Assembly (NCBI GenBank): GCA_017654935.2
Contig: CM065682.1
Span: forward strand, 36,255,351 to 36,319,350
DNA from: Phymorhynchus buccinoides
Lineage: Eukaryota; Mollusca; Gastropoda; Neogastropoda; Raphitomidae
Direction: 5' to 3'
Length of the DNA stretch: 64,000 nt
The notes beneath the pieces were generated by a model. The model had not been told where the DNA came from. It saw only the letters and a program-made list of their open reading frames with translations, and did no database searches. Position numbers and translations under genes: made by a program. Of this stretch, positions 1-9,599 are shown piece by piece. Position 1 is the first letter of the stretch; each line of letters starts with the position of its first letter.

Positions 1-1888
1 GATGGTATTTTTTATTTTATCCGATGACGTTTTTCAAAGTCAAAGCTAACGTAAAATACTAAATATAAACCCATCATAAAATTAAAAATACAGCAAAACT
101 CGGTTATAAGAAAATCGAAGGGAGATGATGTTTTGCTTATTACCATATCCAAGTTTTCTTATATCCGAAACTCAGATAGAAAACATTTTGAAGTTTTTTT
201 CCCTTATAAGCAAATTGAATGGGGGAAAAGGGAAAAGAGAAAAGAAAAAGAAAAGAAAAGAAAGACAGAAAAAACAAAACGAAGAGAAAATCCTTTTTCC
301 TAATTTGATGCATGTCTTGCATCATAAAATCAAAATAGTCCACTAAGAAGAAGATTTAAAGGTGCCTGCAACAACTTAACTATGAAGCCTTTTTTTTTGT
401 CTTTTTACTGTTATCAAATGCGTACCCCTTCACCTTTCTTGTACTGAATTATTACCATTTACTGTCCACCCATGCAGCTTTTCATCGATCGTTTGCTTTT
501 GTTTATGCAGATGTTCGTCCACATATTCAGTTATTTGTATTTATCTTCTTAAAGAAATGAATTGCCTTTTCCTCTCTGCCATTGCTGCTGAAAATGTAAA
601 ATGTCTCTCCACCACCAACACAAAAGTACTCATATTTTGTTCTTCTGCTCAACATTTATTTTGCACAGAATACTGAAGGAAAGTATGGAATAAAGGAACA
701 AAAACAACTCAATTAGTCTTGTAATCAAGTGCCTGTACTGTTTAGACTGTCTGTGACACAACTGGTTTGAGGTAAACTTTCCCTTTTTGGAACCACTTCA
801 ATTTTCTCGGAACACCTTTCAGTTCAGGTCCAACTCATTATTAAAGACACACTGACCCAACATGATTAAATCCCTTGGTTTTTTTCTGGGTAGCTGTGAC
901 CCACATGCAAATTCCCCCAACTTCAAATTGAGGCTGCTCTTTAAAAATGTTTCGTTTTCAATTTGGGGGCATTTGTATGGGTGTCAAACCTGGTCAAAAC
1001 AAGATTTTTTGTACCAGCTATAAGAAGGAAAACACGTGGAACCCCTGATTTTGACTCATGATCTGGGGGGTCTTTAAGAAAATGTTGTCAATGGTAATTC
1101 GCTTATAAGTAAATAGAACTCGCTTATAAGAAAATGAACTGCAAACCAACTCTCTTGCATGACATAATTTTCTTATATCCAAGTTTCCATTGCGGATGGG
1201 AGAAAAAAATTTGCTTGCTTATAACCGAGTTTTCTTATAAGCGAGTTTCTTATATCCCAGTTTTGATCATAGATAAGAAAGAAGAAGTTCGGCAGGGAAA
1301 TTTTTTTTGCTTCATTGTAAGCGAGTTTTCTTATAAGCGAGTTTCTTATAAGCGGATTCGGCTGTATATATATTTTTTTCGGATTCATTTTTTTCCACTA
1401 AGTAATGAGGGGAAAGAAACATGTTTTTGAGTGCCTTTCAATTTCGTTGATGAAGGTGGGTAGAGGGAGTAGTGAGACTGTGACGTATACATTGATGACG
1501 TATTTACAAAGGTCAGGAAGAGGACAATTTTTTTTATTGTAACGAAGAGGAACCACAAATGACTTTACTATAGGAGTTTTTTTAAATTTTAATTATAACC
1601 CAGTTGTTATTATGGAGGGGATGGTGAGACTGTGACGCATACATTGGTGACGTATTTACAAAGGTCACGAAGAGGACTTTTTTTTTTAAATTGTAACCGA
1701 GGAGCCAGTCCTGTGGGGAACCAAAAGTAACTTTACTATAGCAGTTTTTTTAAAATTATAACCGAGTTGCTACTATCCGAGGTCTATTTAGTAATAAAAC
1801 AGTAGACCTTTGGCCGGGAACCAGTGCTTTCCTTTACTGTAACCAAAATTTCTTATAACCGAGTTTACTATAAACGGGGAGTACTGTA
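1..1888. mobile_element. Composite pogo/Tigger-like TIR element, copy 1 (left end outside window)
   Basis: Non-coding repeat filled with variants of 'cttataagcgagttt' and 'cttatatccgagttt'. An inner unit at 91-1364 starts CAGCAAAACTCGGTTATAAG, ends ..CTTATAAGCGGATTCGGCTG, and is flanked by TA on both sides. The two ends are imperfect inverted repeats. An outer unit ends at 1888 with 'cggggagtactgta', the inverse of the 'tacagtacaccccg' end near 61640. Short TIRs starting CAG next to TA are usual for pogo/Tigger-type Tc1/mariner elements. No transposase is visible, so it is non-autonomous. Short ORFs in it look like chance. Confidence 0.6.
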
Positions 1889-1998
1889 TATATAAAAAAA
1901 CAACCTCCTTCTGTTTTTACAAAGGCCATCGCCTAGACTATACTTACACGACTGAAAACCATAAGCTAACGAGTAGGCCTAAGGCTCGACCAGCATAC

Positions 1999-2124
1999 CT
2001 TCTCTATGAGGCTGCTTTTGTCGTCGTAACCGACCCATAGTCTGTTGTTGACGTAATATGGCACCTTCTGTGAATCGATGAACTTTTTTTGCCCACCCTC
2101 GCCATATTTGAACAGATAACACAT
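1999..2124 (-). CDS. Chitinase (GH18 family) exon, C-terminal part of the catalytic barrel
   Basis: Internal exon on the minus strand, 126 bp or 42 codons, phase 0 at both ends. Acceptor TTTCAG lies just above 2124 and donor GTATGC just below 1999. The translation begins MCYLFKYGEGG and contains VPYYVNNRLWVGYDD, matching the conserved '(W)VPY......WVGYDD..S' block of GH18 chitinases and chitinase-like proteins, where the Trp-Val-Gly-Tyr-Asp-Asp strand lines the substrate cleft. It joins in frame to the exon at 2846-3046 across a 721-bp intron. The exon is open and the splice sites are intact, so the gene may be functional. The catalytic DxxDxDxE segment lies in an upstream exon that I could not find in this window, so chitinase and catalytically dead lectin-like paralogue cannot be told apart. 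Chitinases hydrolyse beta-1,4-GlcNAc polymers, usually outside the cell. Confidence 0.9.
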
Positions 2125-2655
2125 CTGAAAGATAAAATGAATAACAAACATGTTATATATCAACCAAAACATTCACAAAAAAACAACTACCAGTAGTACA
2201 GTAGGCCTCTATAGCTTCTAATCTTACATGGTTATCATTTATGGGGTGTGGCAAAGTAGTCTTGACCAGAAACCGTCTCAGTTAAATTTTGACAGAATGA
2301 AATACAATAAATAAAATTGACAACAAACACTATATATTATATATCTACATGCAAACGGTTGGAAAACGTAACTGTAACCTTCCAAGATACATGTTTTAAA
2401 CTACTATCCACAGTTTGCAACTTGATTGAAACAGAAATGTACAGAAGCTCTCTGATGCAATGTTACATACCAAAAACTGCCATGGTATTAGATGCTTTTG
2501 GGAAAAAAAGCTAAATAGAACTCTTAGCTTATTTTCGCACCAGTATTTTAGCCATCAACTCCAAGGCACATTAAGGGGTGCACTCACTTACACATCTGTA
2601 ACACTAACACACACCAAAAAGTCTTGCGTCGTCTTTGTAAATGTATAGTTTTTGT

Positions 2656-2806
2656 TGTACCCTGGCTAAAAGACTCCAGGGAACAGCCGAAGCACTTGAA
2701 CACTATGGTACAAATTCATCAGCTAAGGATGAGAACATTGTGTCCGTGGCCGGTTTTTTATTACCCCGCCACGTAGGCAGCCACACTCCGTCTTCGGGGG
2801 AGTAAA
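2656..2806 (+). repeat. Interspersed repeat (family A) inside the chitinase intron
   Basis: About 150 bp starting 'gtaccctggctaaaa' and ending 'cacactccgtcttcggggg'. A diverged copy in the same orientation lies at 16877-17030, downstream of the first UBX exon. Both copies share 'gcatcagctaaggatgagaac'-type and 'gccacgtaggcagccacac'-type blocks. Class unknown; the size suggests a SINE or a short TE remnant. Confidence 0.7.
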
Positions 2807-2845
2807 TGTATGGTGTAAGGCAAACCAACCAACATATTAGCTTAC

Positions 2846-3046
2846 CTCATAGTAAGAATAAATGCCTCCTGTCTTAGTGAACTTTCCTGCTGGTCCAGCT
2901 CCAACCTCTATTGGCGAGGCTCTTGGAGCACCCAGCCCATTGTTGTCTGCGGACTCCAGCAAGAACGAACGTCCGTACGTGGCCAGACCGACGTTCAGCT
3001 TCTCCTTGGGAGTTCCATGATCGACCCAGTATTTGACTGAATCATT
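2846..3046 (-). CDS. Chitinase (GH18 family) exon with the ATYGRSF block
   Basis: Internal exon on the minus strand, 201 bp or 67 codons, phase 0. The acceptor CTTTCAG lies just above 3046 and the donor GTAAGC just below 2846. The translation begins NDSVKYWVDHGTPKEKLNVG, continues LATYGRSFLL, later reads GAGPAGKFTKTGGIYSYYE, and splices into MCYLF in the next exon. The order YW...G.P..KL..G(L/I)..YGR(S/T)F ... G.PG..T...G...YYE is diagnostic of the second half of the GH18 (beta/alpha)8 barrel including the inserted alpha+beta domain. There are no stops or frame breaks. Upstream exons, including the one with the catalytic acid, should lie at higher coordinates, where I see only repeats and the N gap at 7700-8199. 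Confidence 0.93.
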
Positions 3047-3557
3047 CTGAAAGACAGTGAAATTAACTTGTCTTATGTGTGACAGCAGGCCTAAATGTCG
3101 TTGTTTTTTTGGGTGTGTTTTCTATGTCTCCGATTTATCCCATTGTGTCAGTCTTTATTAATTGTCTTACTTCATTTTGTTCGTCTGTCTATAGGTATGC
3201 TTGTTTTGTCTCAGGCTCTCTTATTTACACAGCCACATACACACGCACAGACAGATACGCACAGACAGATCCACACACACACAACTCATATGACATACAC
3301 ACATAAACAAATGTACATACACAAACATGTGCATGCAAGCACCCATGCATTTAAATAACCATTGGATGAAACTACAATTATGGGCATACGTTTTTGGTTA
3401 TTGGGTGTGTGAAAAATAGGTCCATCCACTTTCAGAATGATTAGAGCAGTCGTTCATGCACGTACAGACAGAGAAACGCACAAGTTTACTCTCGTTCCCA
3501 TTATGACAGGAAAAACGAAAGTAATGGTAGAGATAGAAGACTAAAAATGGAATGGTA

Positions 3558-4540
3558 CAGTTTAGTCATTTTCTCCAACAGGGTATTTATTAAAACTCAA
3601 GCTTTCGCAGAACAGGCTGCTTTTTCTAGAGTATAGCTCTATGGCAAGGCCAAGAATAAAATGCTAACATTCAAACTACAATACACAAAACAAAAGATCA
3701 CAAAATCACAAAATTCCAAATTCAGTCCTAACTAGGTCACCAGTGAAAAGCAAAAAGCATGCAAAAGATTCTCTCTCATTAGTACTACTCAGTGTTTCTC
3801 AATGCTGTCAAAGCTCTCACTGCGTTCTCACTTAAAAGGAAGAAAAGAAAAGAAAGGGAACATTATGGTAGACTAGTTAAAAATGGAATCAGACAGCAAT
3901 GTGAAATCTAAGACGGGCCAAACTGCTGAAAGGTGAACCTTCCCACAGTACACATAAATAAATGACCTAAGCAGTACATTTTCTATGTTCTAGCGGTGTG
4001 TTTGTTCTAAGCGACTGCAAATATCCTCCATCTCGCGAGACACCATATACTATGCGGTCCCCCCCACCTTCCCCTCCCCCAACAATACTAGTTGTAAAGT
4101 CGCTTATTATACCCATTACTTTTGTCAATTGACAAAAAACATCGACTTGAAGCACAACATCGTTGGATACAAATTTGTCTAAAACATTATGGTAGACTAA
4201 TTATATGCTTAGTCTGACATTCTGCATGTTTTTTTTATGGGGGAACAAAAATCGATGTTTTTTGTTTTTAGTATACGTCTGAATGAATAACCCATTTATC
4301 GAACTGTCAATTGACAAAATGTAATGAGTATAAGAATCTTGTGCATGCTTTTTGCTTTTCACTGGTGACCTAGTTAGGATTGATTTTGGAATTTTGTGAT
4401 CTTGTATTTTGTGTATTGTAGTTTGAATGTTAGCATTTTATTCTTGGCCTTGCCATAGAGCTATACTCTAGAAAAGGCAGCCTGTTCTGCGAAAGCTTGA
4501 GTTTTAATAAATGCCCTGTGAGAGAAAATGACTAAACTGT
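3558..4540. repeat. Large inverted repeat, arms about 205 bp
   Basis: The arm at 3558-3765 and the arm at 4338-4540 are near-identical reverse complements separated by about 570 bp. A second, inner inverted pair surrounds 'gtcaattgacaaaa' (about 4102-4137 and 4305-4334). Read outward in + orientation, the right arm contains 'ggcagcctgttctgcgaaag' followed by 'gcttgagttttaataaa', that is, a small hairpin followed by GAAA and a polyadenylation-like signal. The arrangement may be two oppositely oriented retroelement 3' ends, possibly of Penelope type (inference), or a foldback transposon. The minus-strand reading frame at 3967-4155 in the spacer has no recognisable content. Confidence 0.75.
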
Positions 4541-4804
4541 TTTATTCTGTTGTTTTATCCACTACCGTTTTAGTATTGTTTTGTTTGTGGGTAGTGCGGG
4601 CAAATGAGGATTTTTGTTTGTGATAATATATATATATATAAACGATCAAAAATTGAAGAAGAAAAAACAAACACACCATTAAACTTTCCTCTTATGTATA
4701 TATATAATTTGCTTTAATAAGAAAAATTTGGTATCCAATGCATGTTTTTGTGAACCTAAGAAACAAACTCAATTACTTTAACTTTATGATTTGTGTTCTG
4801 ATAT

Positions 4805-4809
4805 TATAT

Positions 4810-4885
<76 letters not shown>

Positions 4886-4891
4886 ATATAG

Positions 4892-4943
<52 letters not shown>
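4805..4943. repeat. Compound (TA)n(GA)n microsatellite
   Basis: About 85 bp of TA followed by about 47 bp of GA. It abuts the 5' end of the Penelope-like coding sequence and may have replaced its N-terminal part. Confidence 0.97.
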
Positions 4944-4946
<3 letters not shown>

Positions 4947-4986
4947 TAAGAAATGAAATACAAAAAACATAAAAAACGAGAAAAAG

Positions 4987-6808
4987 ATGTTCGTGAAGGC
5001 TGACAAAACATGCAATTATTACAAGATGGAGCCAAAAGAATACAACACACTCCTTGACAAGAACATCCAAACAAGCTACAAAAAAGCTGACCAAAAAAAC
5101 ATCCGTAAGCATCAGCAAAGAGGAGAAGGAACTTGTGACGCATATAGGCCTAAGTGACAGAATAGAATCAACAGTCAAGCAAGAAGCGTTCATAACGCTT
5201 AAAGACCACAAACCAAACTTTCAAAACAACCCATCGTGTAGACTCATCAACCCTTCAAAATCCGAACTGGGGAAAGTAAGTAAGCAGATTTTGGAAAAAG
5301 TAACAACAAATATCAAAGCAAAAACCTTACTGAACCTTTGGAAAAACACCAATGAAGTCGTACAATGGTTTCATAACCTGGAAAAAACGAAAAGCACAGC
5401 TTTTATCACGTTCAACATTGTAGACTTCTACCCATCGATCAGTGAAGAATTCCTCAGTGAAGCTCTGAAATTTGCTGCCAAATATGAGACCATGACAGCT
5501 TCTGAAAGAGAAATCATCTACCATACAAAAACATATCTACTGCATGGCAAAGACGAAACTTGGGCAAAGAAATCCGATACTAACTCAACCTTTGATGTCA
5601 CAATGGGCTCCTACGACGGTGCTGAAACATGTGAACTGGTTGGCCTATTGATCCTGTCAAAACTGCACAAGAGGCTCGGACAAAAGGTAGGACTTTACAG
5701 AGATGATGGACTAGCTGCCTTGAACGACAAACCAAGAGAAATTGAAAATACGAAAAAAGATCTTTGCAAATTATTCAAGTCCAACAACCTAAAGATAACG
5801 ATCGAGGCAAACAAGAACATAGTAAAACTACTTAGATGTGACATTGGACCTGAGTAATAAAGAGTACAAACCATTAGATGTGACATTGGACCTGAGTAAC
5901 AAAGAGTACAAACCATACAAAAAGCCAAACGACACACCCCTCTAAAAGCAACCACCCACCATCCGTCATCAAGGCCATACCCCATGGTATTAACAAGAGG
6001 CTGTCCAGCCTGTCGTACAATGAGAAAGTTTTCAAAGAAGCAGCAGAAGAATACCAAGAAGCCCTTCAGAAAAATGGACACAACCACCAGCTGCGTTACC
6101 ATCCGGACACCGATACCCATGGCAGGAAAAAGACCAGGAAAAGACACATCACACGGTTCAACCCTCCATGTGATGGTAGAGTAAAGACCAATGTGGGAAA
6201 GGAATTCTTCAAGATCCTGTCCGAATCCTTCCCCAAAAGCCACAAACTCTACAAGATCTACAACAAGAACACAATCAAGCTGTCGTACTCATGCATGCCA
6301 AACCTCAAGAACATCATTGATGCCAGCAACAAAAGAAAGAACAACACAAAGAACCAGAATGATTCGAGCAGAACATGCAACTGTGAACAAAGAGCAGTGT
6401 CCAATTGAAAACCAATGCCTTTCCAGCAGCATTGTGTACCAGGTCACTGTAACAGCCAAAGGAAAAGAAGAGATATGCATTGGTGCGACAGAGAACCCGT
6501 TCAAAACAAGGTATGCCAACCACAAGCAGTCATTCAAAAAAGAACAATATCAATACCATACTGAACTCAGTAAGTACATCTGGTCACTAAAAGAGGAGAA
6601 GACAGACTTCAGCATATCATGGAAAATCATCCGAAAAGCAGCCTACAGCAACACCTCTAACAGATGCAGCCTATGCACTACTGAAAAATGGTTTATTCTG
6701 TGCAAACCAAGCATGGCTACTTTGAATACCAGAGTCGAGTTGACCAACAATTGCAGACACAAGAGCAAATTCTTGTCAGCAAATCAATGCAAAATACGAA
6801 CACAATAA
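4987..6808 (+). pseudogene. Penelope-like retroelement, reverse transcriptase plus C-terminal GIY-YIG-like region (broken)
   Basis: Homology starts near 4987 in one frame (..ADKTCNYYK..) and shifts into the open frame 5054-5857. That frame carries RT blocks FITLKDHKPNF, SCRLINPSKSELGKVSK, FNIVDFYPSISEEFL and MGSYDGAETCELVG, and the catalytic YRDDG near residue 216. The frame breaks at about 5831, again near 5941, and near 6390. Downstream blocks are SYSCMPNL, a Cys-rich CNC..QCP...CL segment, and then VYQVTV...CIGATENPFKTRY.NHKQSF, which is the position of a GIY-YIG endonuclease with the second Gly-containing motif altered (CIG instead of YIG). Family knowledge: Penelope-like elements couple an RT related to telomerase RT with a GIY-YIG nuclease. 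Placement of the nuclease after the RT argues against the permuted (Naiad/Chlamys) group. The copy is N-truncated and cannot make one protein. Confidence 0.88.
5832..5915 (+). repeat. 42-bp tandem duplication inside the Penelope-like RT
   Basis: The segment starting 'ttagatgtgacattggacct' occurs at 5832 and again at 5874 with one base difference. It is a multiple of three but lies next to a frame break and contributes to the stop at 5857. Confidence 0.9.
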
Positions 6809-6974
6809 AGAATACGTAAAAATAGACACGCATAGGCAAGTTTGCACTGATTAACAAATACACAAAAAACTTGCGGTCGAACAAAAATTAGACGAAATGA
6901 AACCCTGTAAAGACTAAGAACAGCAATTGACGTCATAAGTTTTAGAGTCATCAATTACATCAGTGGTCATTTAG

Positions 6975-7027
6975 AAACCTGACGAGAGGGAATGAACGCC
7001 CTTGAAACAGCGTTGTAGTTGTTTGAC
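6975..7027 (+). ncRNA. Candidate type-I hammerhead ribozyme in the Penelope-like 3' region
   Basis: The core CTGACGA is at 6979-6985, then a helix II candidate GAGGG/CCCTT capped by AATGAACG, then GAAAC at 7004-7008. Flanking AAAC (6976-6979 region) and GTTT (7021-7024) can pair as helix I. Helix III would be very short. Hammerheads with weak helix III are known in Penelope-like elements (Cervera and De la Peña). Pairings were found by eye; activity is unknown. Confidence 0.5.
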
Positions 7028-7050
7028 TTTATTTTGTTCTCGTATATATA

Positions 7051-7699
7051 TAATATAATATAAAAACTAGCCTTGCTGGCACCGCACCATTATTCTAGGT
7101 GCACGTGAACAACAGACAAAATCTCAATACAAAAAGAATAAAATCTTTTAAAAACAGAGAGTGCCGTGATTTTATTCTTTTTTTATTCTTTTTTGTATAT
7201 ATTTTTCACGGGAAAATTTAGATTTTTCCCAAGCTGACAACGAAGTGACATTAATTGTGTGTGAGAGAAACAAACTTGCCACGTCGTCATGTCCTGTTCT
7301 TTTGTTATGAAATCTGAAACACCCCATTACGCTTCACAAAGTATATGGAACACCTTAATGAACTTGTAATGGAAAAAGTATCGCTAAAATCTTGATATAA
7401 TTGACACACTATTCATATTCGTGGAGTAATTTACCAATAAAACTTTCATGTAGCTGTAATTTAAATGCGGAATATCGACATATAAGGCACCAATCCATAA
7501 TTGATAGTAGGTGTGTTTGTGCACGAGTTTCCTAATGTATTGTGGTTAAGTGCATTGTGATCACTTCAAAATAATTGGAAAACTCTCCGTGTTTTTGAAT
7601 TGTAAGAAGATTTCAGTGTATGGCTGGTTGTCGTACAAGAAGCAACGAATAATGGAGAAAAAAATGTATGGGATTATCACTTGGCATCATGTAGGGTTT
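7051..7699. other. No gene seen
   Basis: AT-rich sequence with a 'tttattctttttttattctttttt' type low-complexity stretch near 7170. No exon, TE protein or clear repeat recognised. Confidence 0.6.
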
Positions 7700-8199
7700 N
7701 NNNNNNNNNNNNNNNNNNNNNNNNNNNNNNNNNNNNNNNNNNNNNNNNNNNNNNNNNNNNNNNNNNNNNNNNNNNNNNNNNNNNNNNNNNNNNNNNNNNN
7801 NNNNNNNNNNNNNNNNNNNNNNNNNNNNNNNNNNNNNNNNNNNNNNNNNNNNNNNNNNNNNNNNNNNNNNNNNNNNNNNNNNNNNNNNNNNNNNNNNNNN
7901 NNNNNNNNNNNNNNNNNNNNNNNNNNNNNNNNNNNNNNNNNNNNNNNNNNNNNNNNNNNNNNNNNNNNNNNNNNNNNNNNNNNNNNNNNNNNNNNNNNNN
8001 NNNNNNNNNNNNNNNNNNNNNNNNNNNNNNNNNNNNNNNNNNNNNNNNNNNNNNNNNNNNNNNNNNNNNNNNNNNNNNNNNNNNNNNNNNNNNNNNNNNN
8101 NNNNNNNNNNNNNNNNNNNNNNNNNNNNNNNNNNNNNNNNNNNNNNNNNNNNNNNNNNNNNNNNNNNNNNNNNNNNNNNNNNNNNNNNNNNNNNNNNNN
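7700..8199. other. Assembly gap, 500 N
   Basis: Exactly 500 unresolved bases. Reading frames spanning it are meaningless. Confidence 1.
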
Positions 8200-8321
8200 T
8201 TTCTGCCGTTCAGCGACACTCTTGTTTGGCACTTTTTTTTTCTGAAATTCCCCAATGATCCTGCTAGGAGTGTGTGCATTCTGTGTACGTGTGTGTTTCT
8301 GTGTGTGTGTTTCTGTGCAGG

Positions 8322-8460
8322 GCCGGACCTAAGTGTTTAAGGGGTGGGGGCTAATTTATCGAAGGTGCGAAGCACCAAGACCCCTAGAGGGTTCCGGGGG
8401 CATGCTCCCCAGGAAACAATTTAAATCCGAGAAGCAAAATAGTGCAATCTGGGCATGAAA
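8322..8460. repeat. Interspersed repeat fragment ('gggccggacctaag')
   Basis: The sequence 'cagggccggacctaagtg' then 'gaggttccgggggcatgctccc'-like G/C blocks resembles a repeat type I have seen in invertebrate genomes. Only one copy is in the window, so boundaries are uncertain. Confidence 0.4.
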
Positions 8461-9300
8461 AAAGGACTAATGCCATTACTGTTCATACCCCTATTGAAAC
8501 ATGTTTTGAACCATTAAGTACCTATCATTATCAACAGGTGGTGCTAACGAGTGCTAGGTATAGCCCGCGAGGAAATTTAGCTGCCGCTCAGCGACATGAA
8601 TTGTTTGTTTTTTTGTTTTAGGGGGGAAAAGGCTGGGGTCCGATTCTCTGCACTGGCATTTTTTAAATTATTTTATTTTTTTAGTTGTATCCATTAGCGA
8701 TAGTTTCATTTGTACTTTAAAATTTTATTGGCAACACTTGTACTTCAGATACCTTTGTTTTAGTTTGCAATGCACGTGTAGCTATAATACTGGATAAAAT
8801 CATGTATGTGAGTGCATGCATGGGTGTGTGAGTGTGTGCGTGCATATCGAGGGGTGAATGCCAGAACTGCCCATCTGTGCTCTTTATTCCTTTTGAGATA
8901 GACCGTTCTGGCAGGCACCCATCGATATGCGCCTATTCTTCCCTCTGTTGTATTATTTTTAAGAAAGAGGGGGCCGGGGGCCAGAACCCTTGCCCCCCCC
9001 TCCTTCTACTTTTTTGTTTCTATTTTAAAACATTTGTGTGTGTGTGTTCACACAAATGCACCATCTCATAATCCAGGAACACATGCATACATGCATACTA
9101 AATCCCACACATCGTGTAAAAATGCAATAGGCCTAAGTGTGCAAGCGTGCCATAAGGCTGAATAAAGCATAACAATACTACACAACAGAACTAATGTGCT
9201 GTGCGCACGACTATAATCAAACTGACTGAACATTTTACTTCAACCACGGACCTACATTGTAAGTTCGTGACTTCAACATACATTTCTCAGCCAACACATA
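8461..9300. other. No gene seen
   Basis: Low-complexity T-rich and TG-rich sequence with short poly-C and poly-G runs. The plus-strand frame at 8832-9071 is not convincing as coding. Confidence 0.55.
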
Positions 9301-9308
9301 TGAGCGCG

Positions 9309-9560
9309 CGCGCACGCACGCACACACACACACACACACACAGGCTCTCGCTCTCTCTCTTTCTCTCGTACACACACGCTGTTCTGTTTCTGTTTCATAC
9401 ACACACGTGCGCACCCACATACACAAAGCGAGAGAGACTTTTTGCTCGCTCGCACGCACACACATATGCACGTGTCCCCCCCCCCCCCCCCCCCCCCCCG
9501 GCCCGTCCGTGCGCACACACACACATACACACGCGCGCACGCACGCACACACACACACAG
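9309..9560. repeat. (CA)n microsatellites and a 24-bp poly-C
   Basis: CA/CG-rich arrays surround an uninterrupted C run at 9476-9499. Translated Cys/Val or Thr/His frames across them are artefacts. Confidence 0.95.
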
Positions 9561-9599
9561 TCTCACAGTAACAGGCCTACTTCGTCTACCTGATTCATA

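Noticed and set aside
7550..8340. Reading frames of 180-230 codons across the first N run
   Set aside because: Most of their length is unknown sequence; the flanks show no coding signal.
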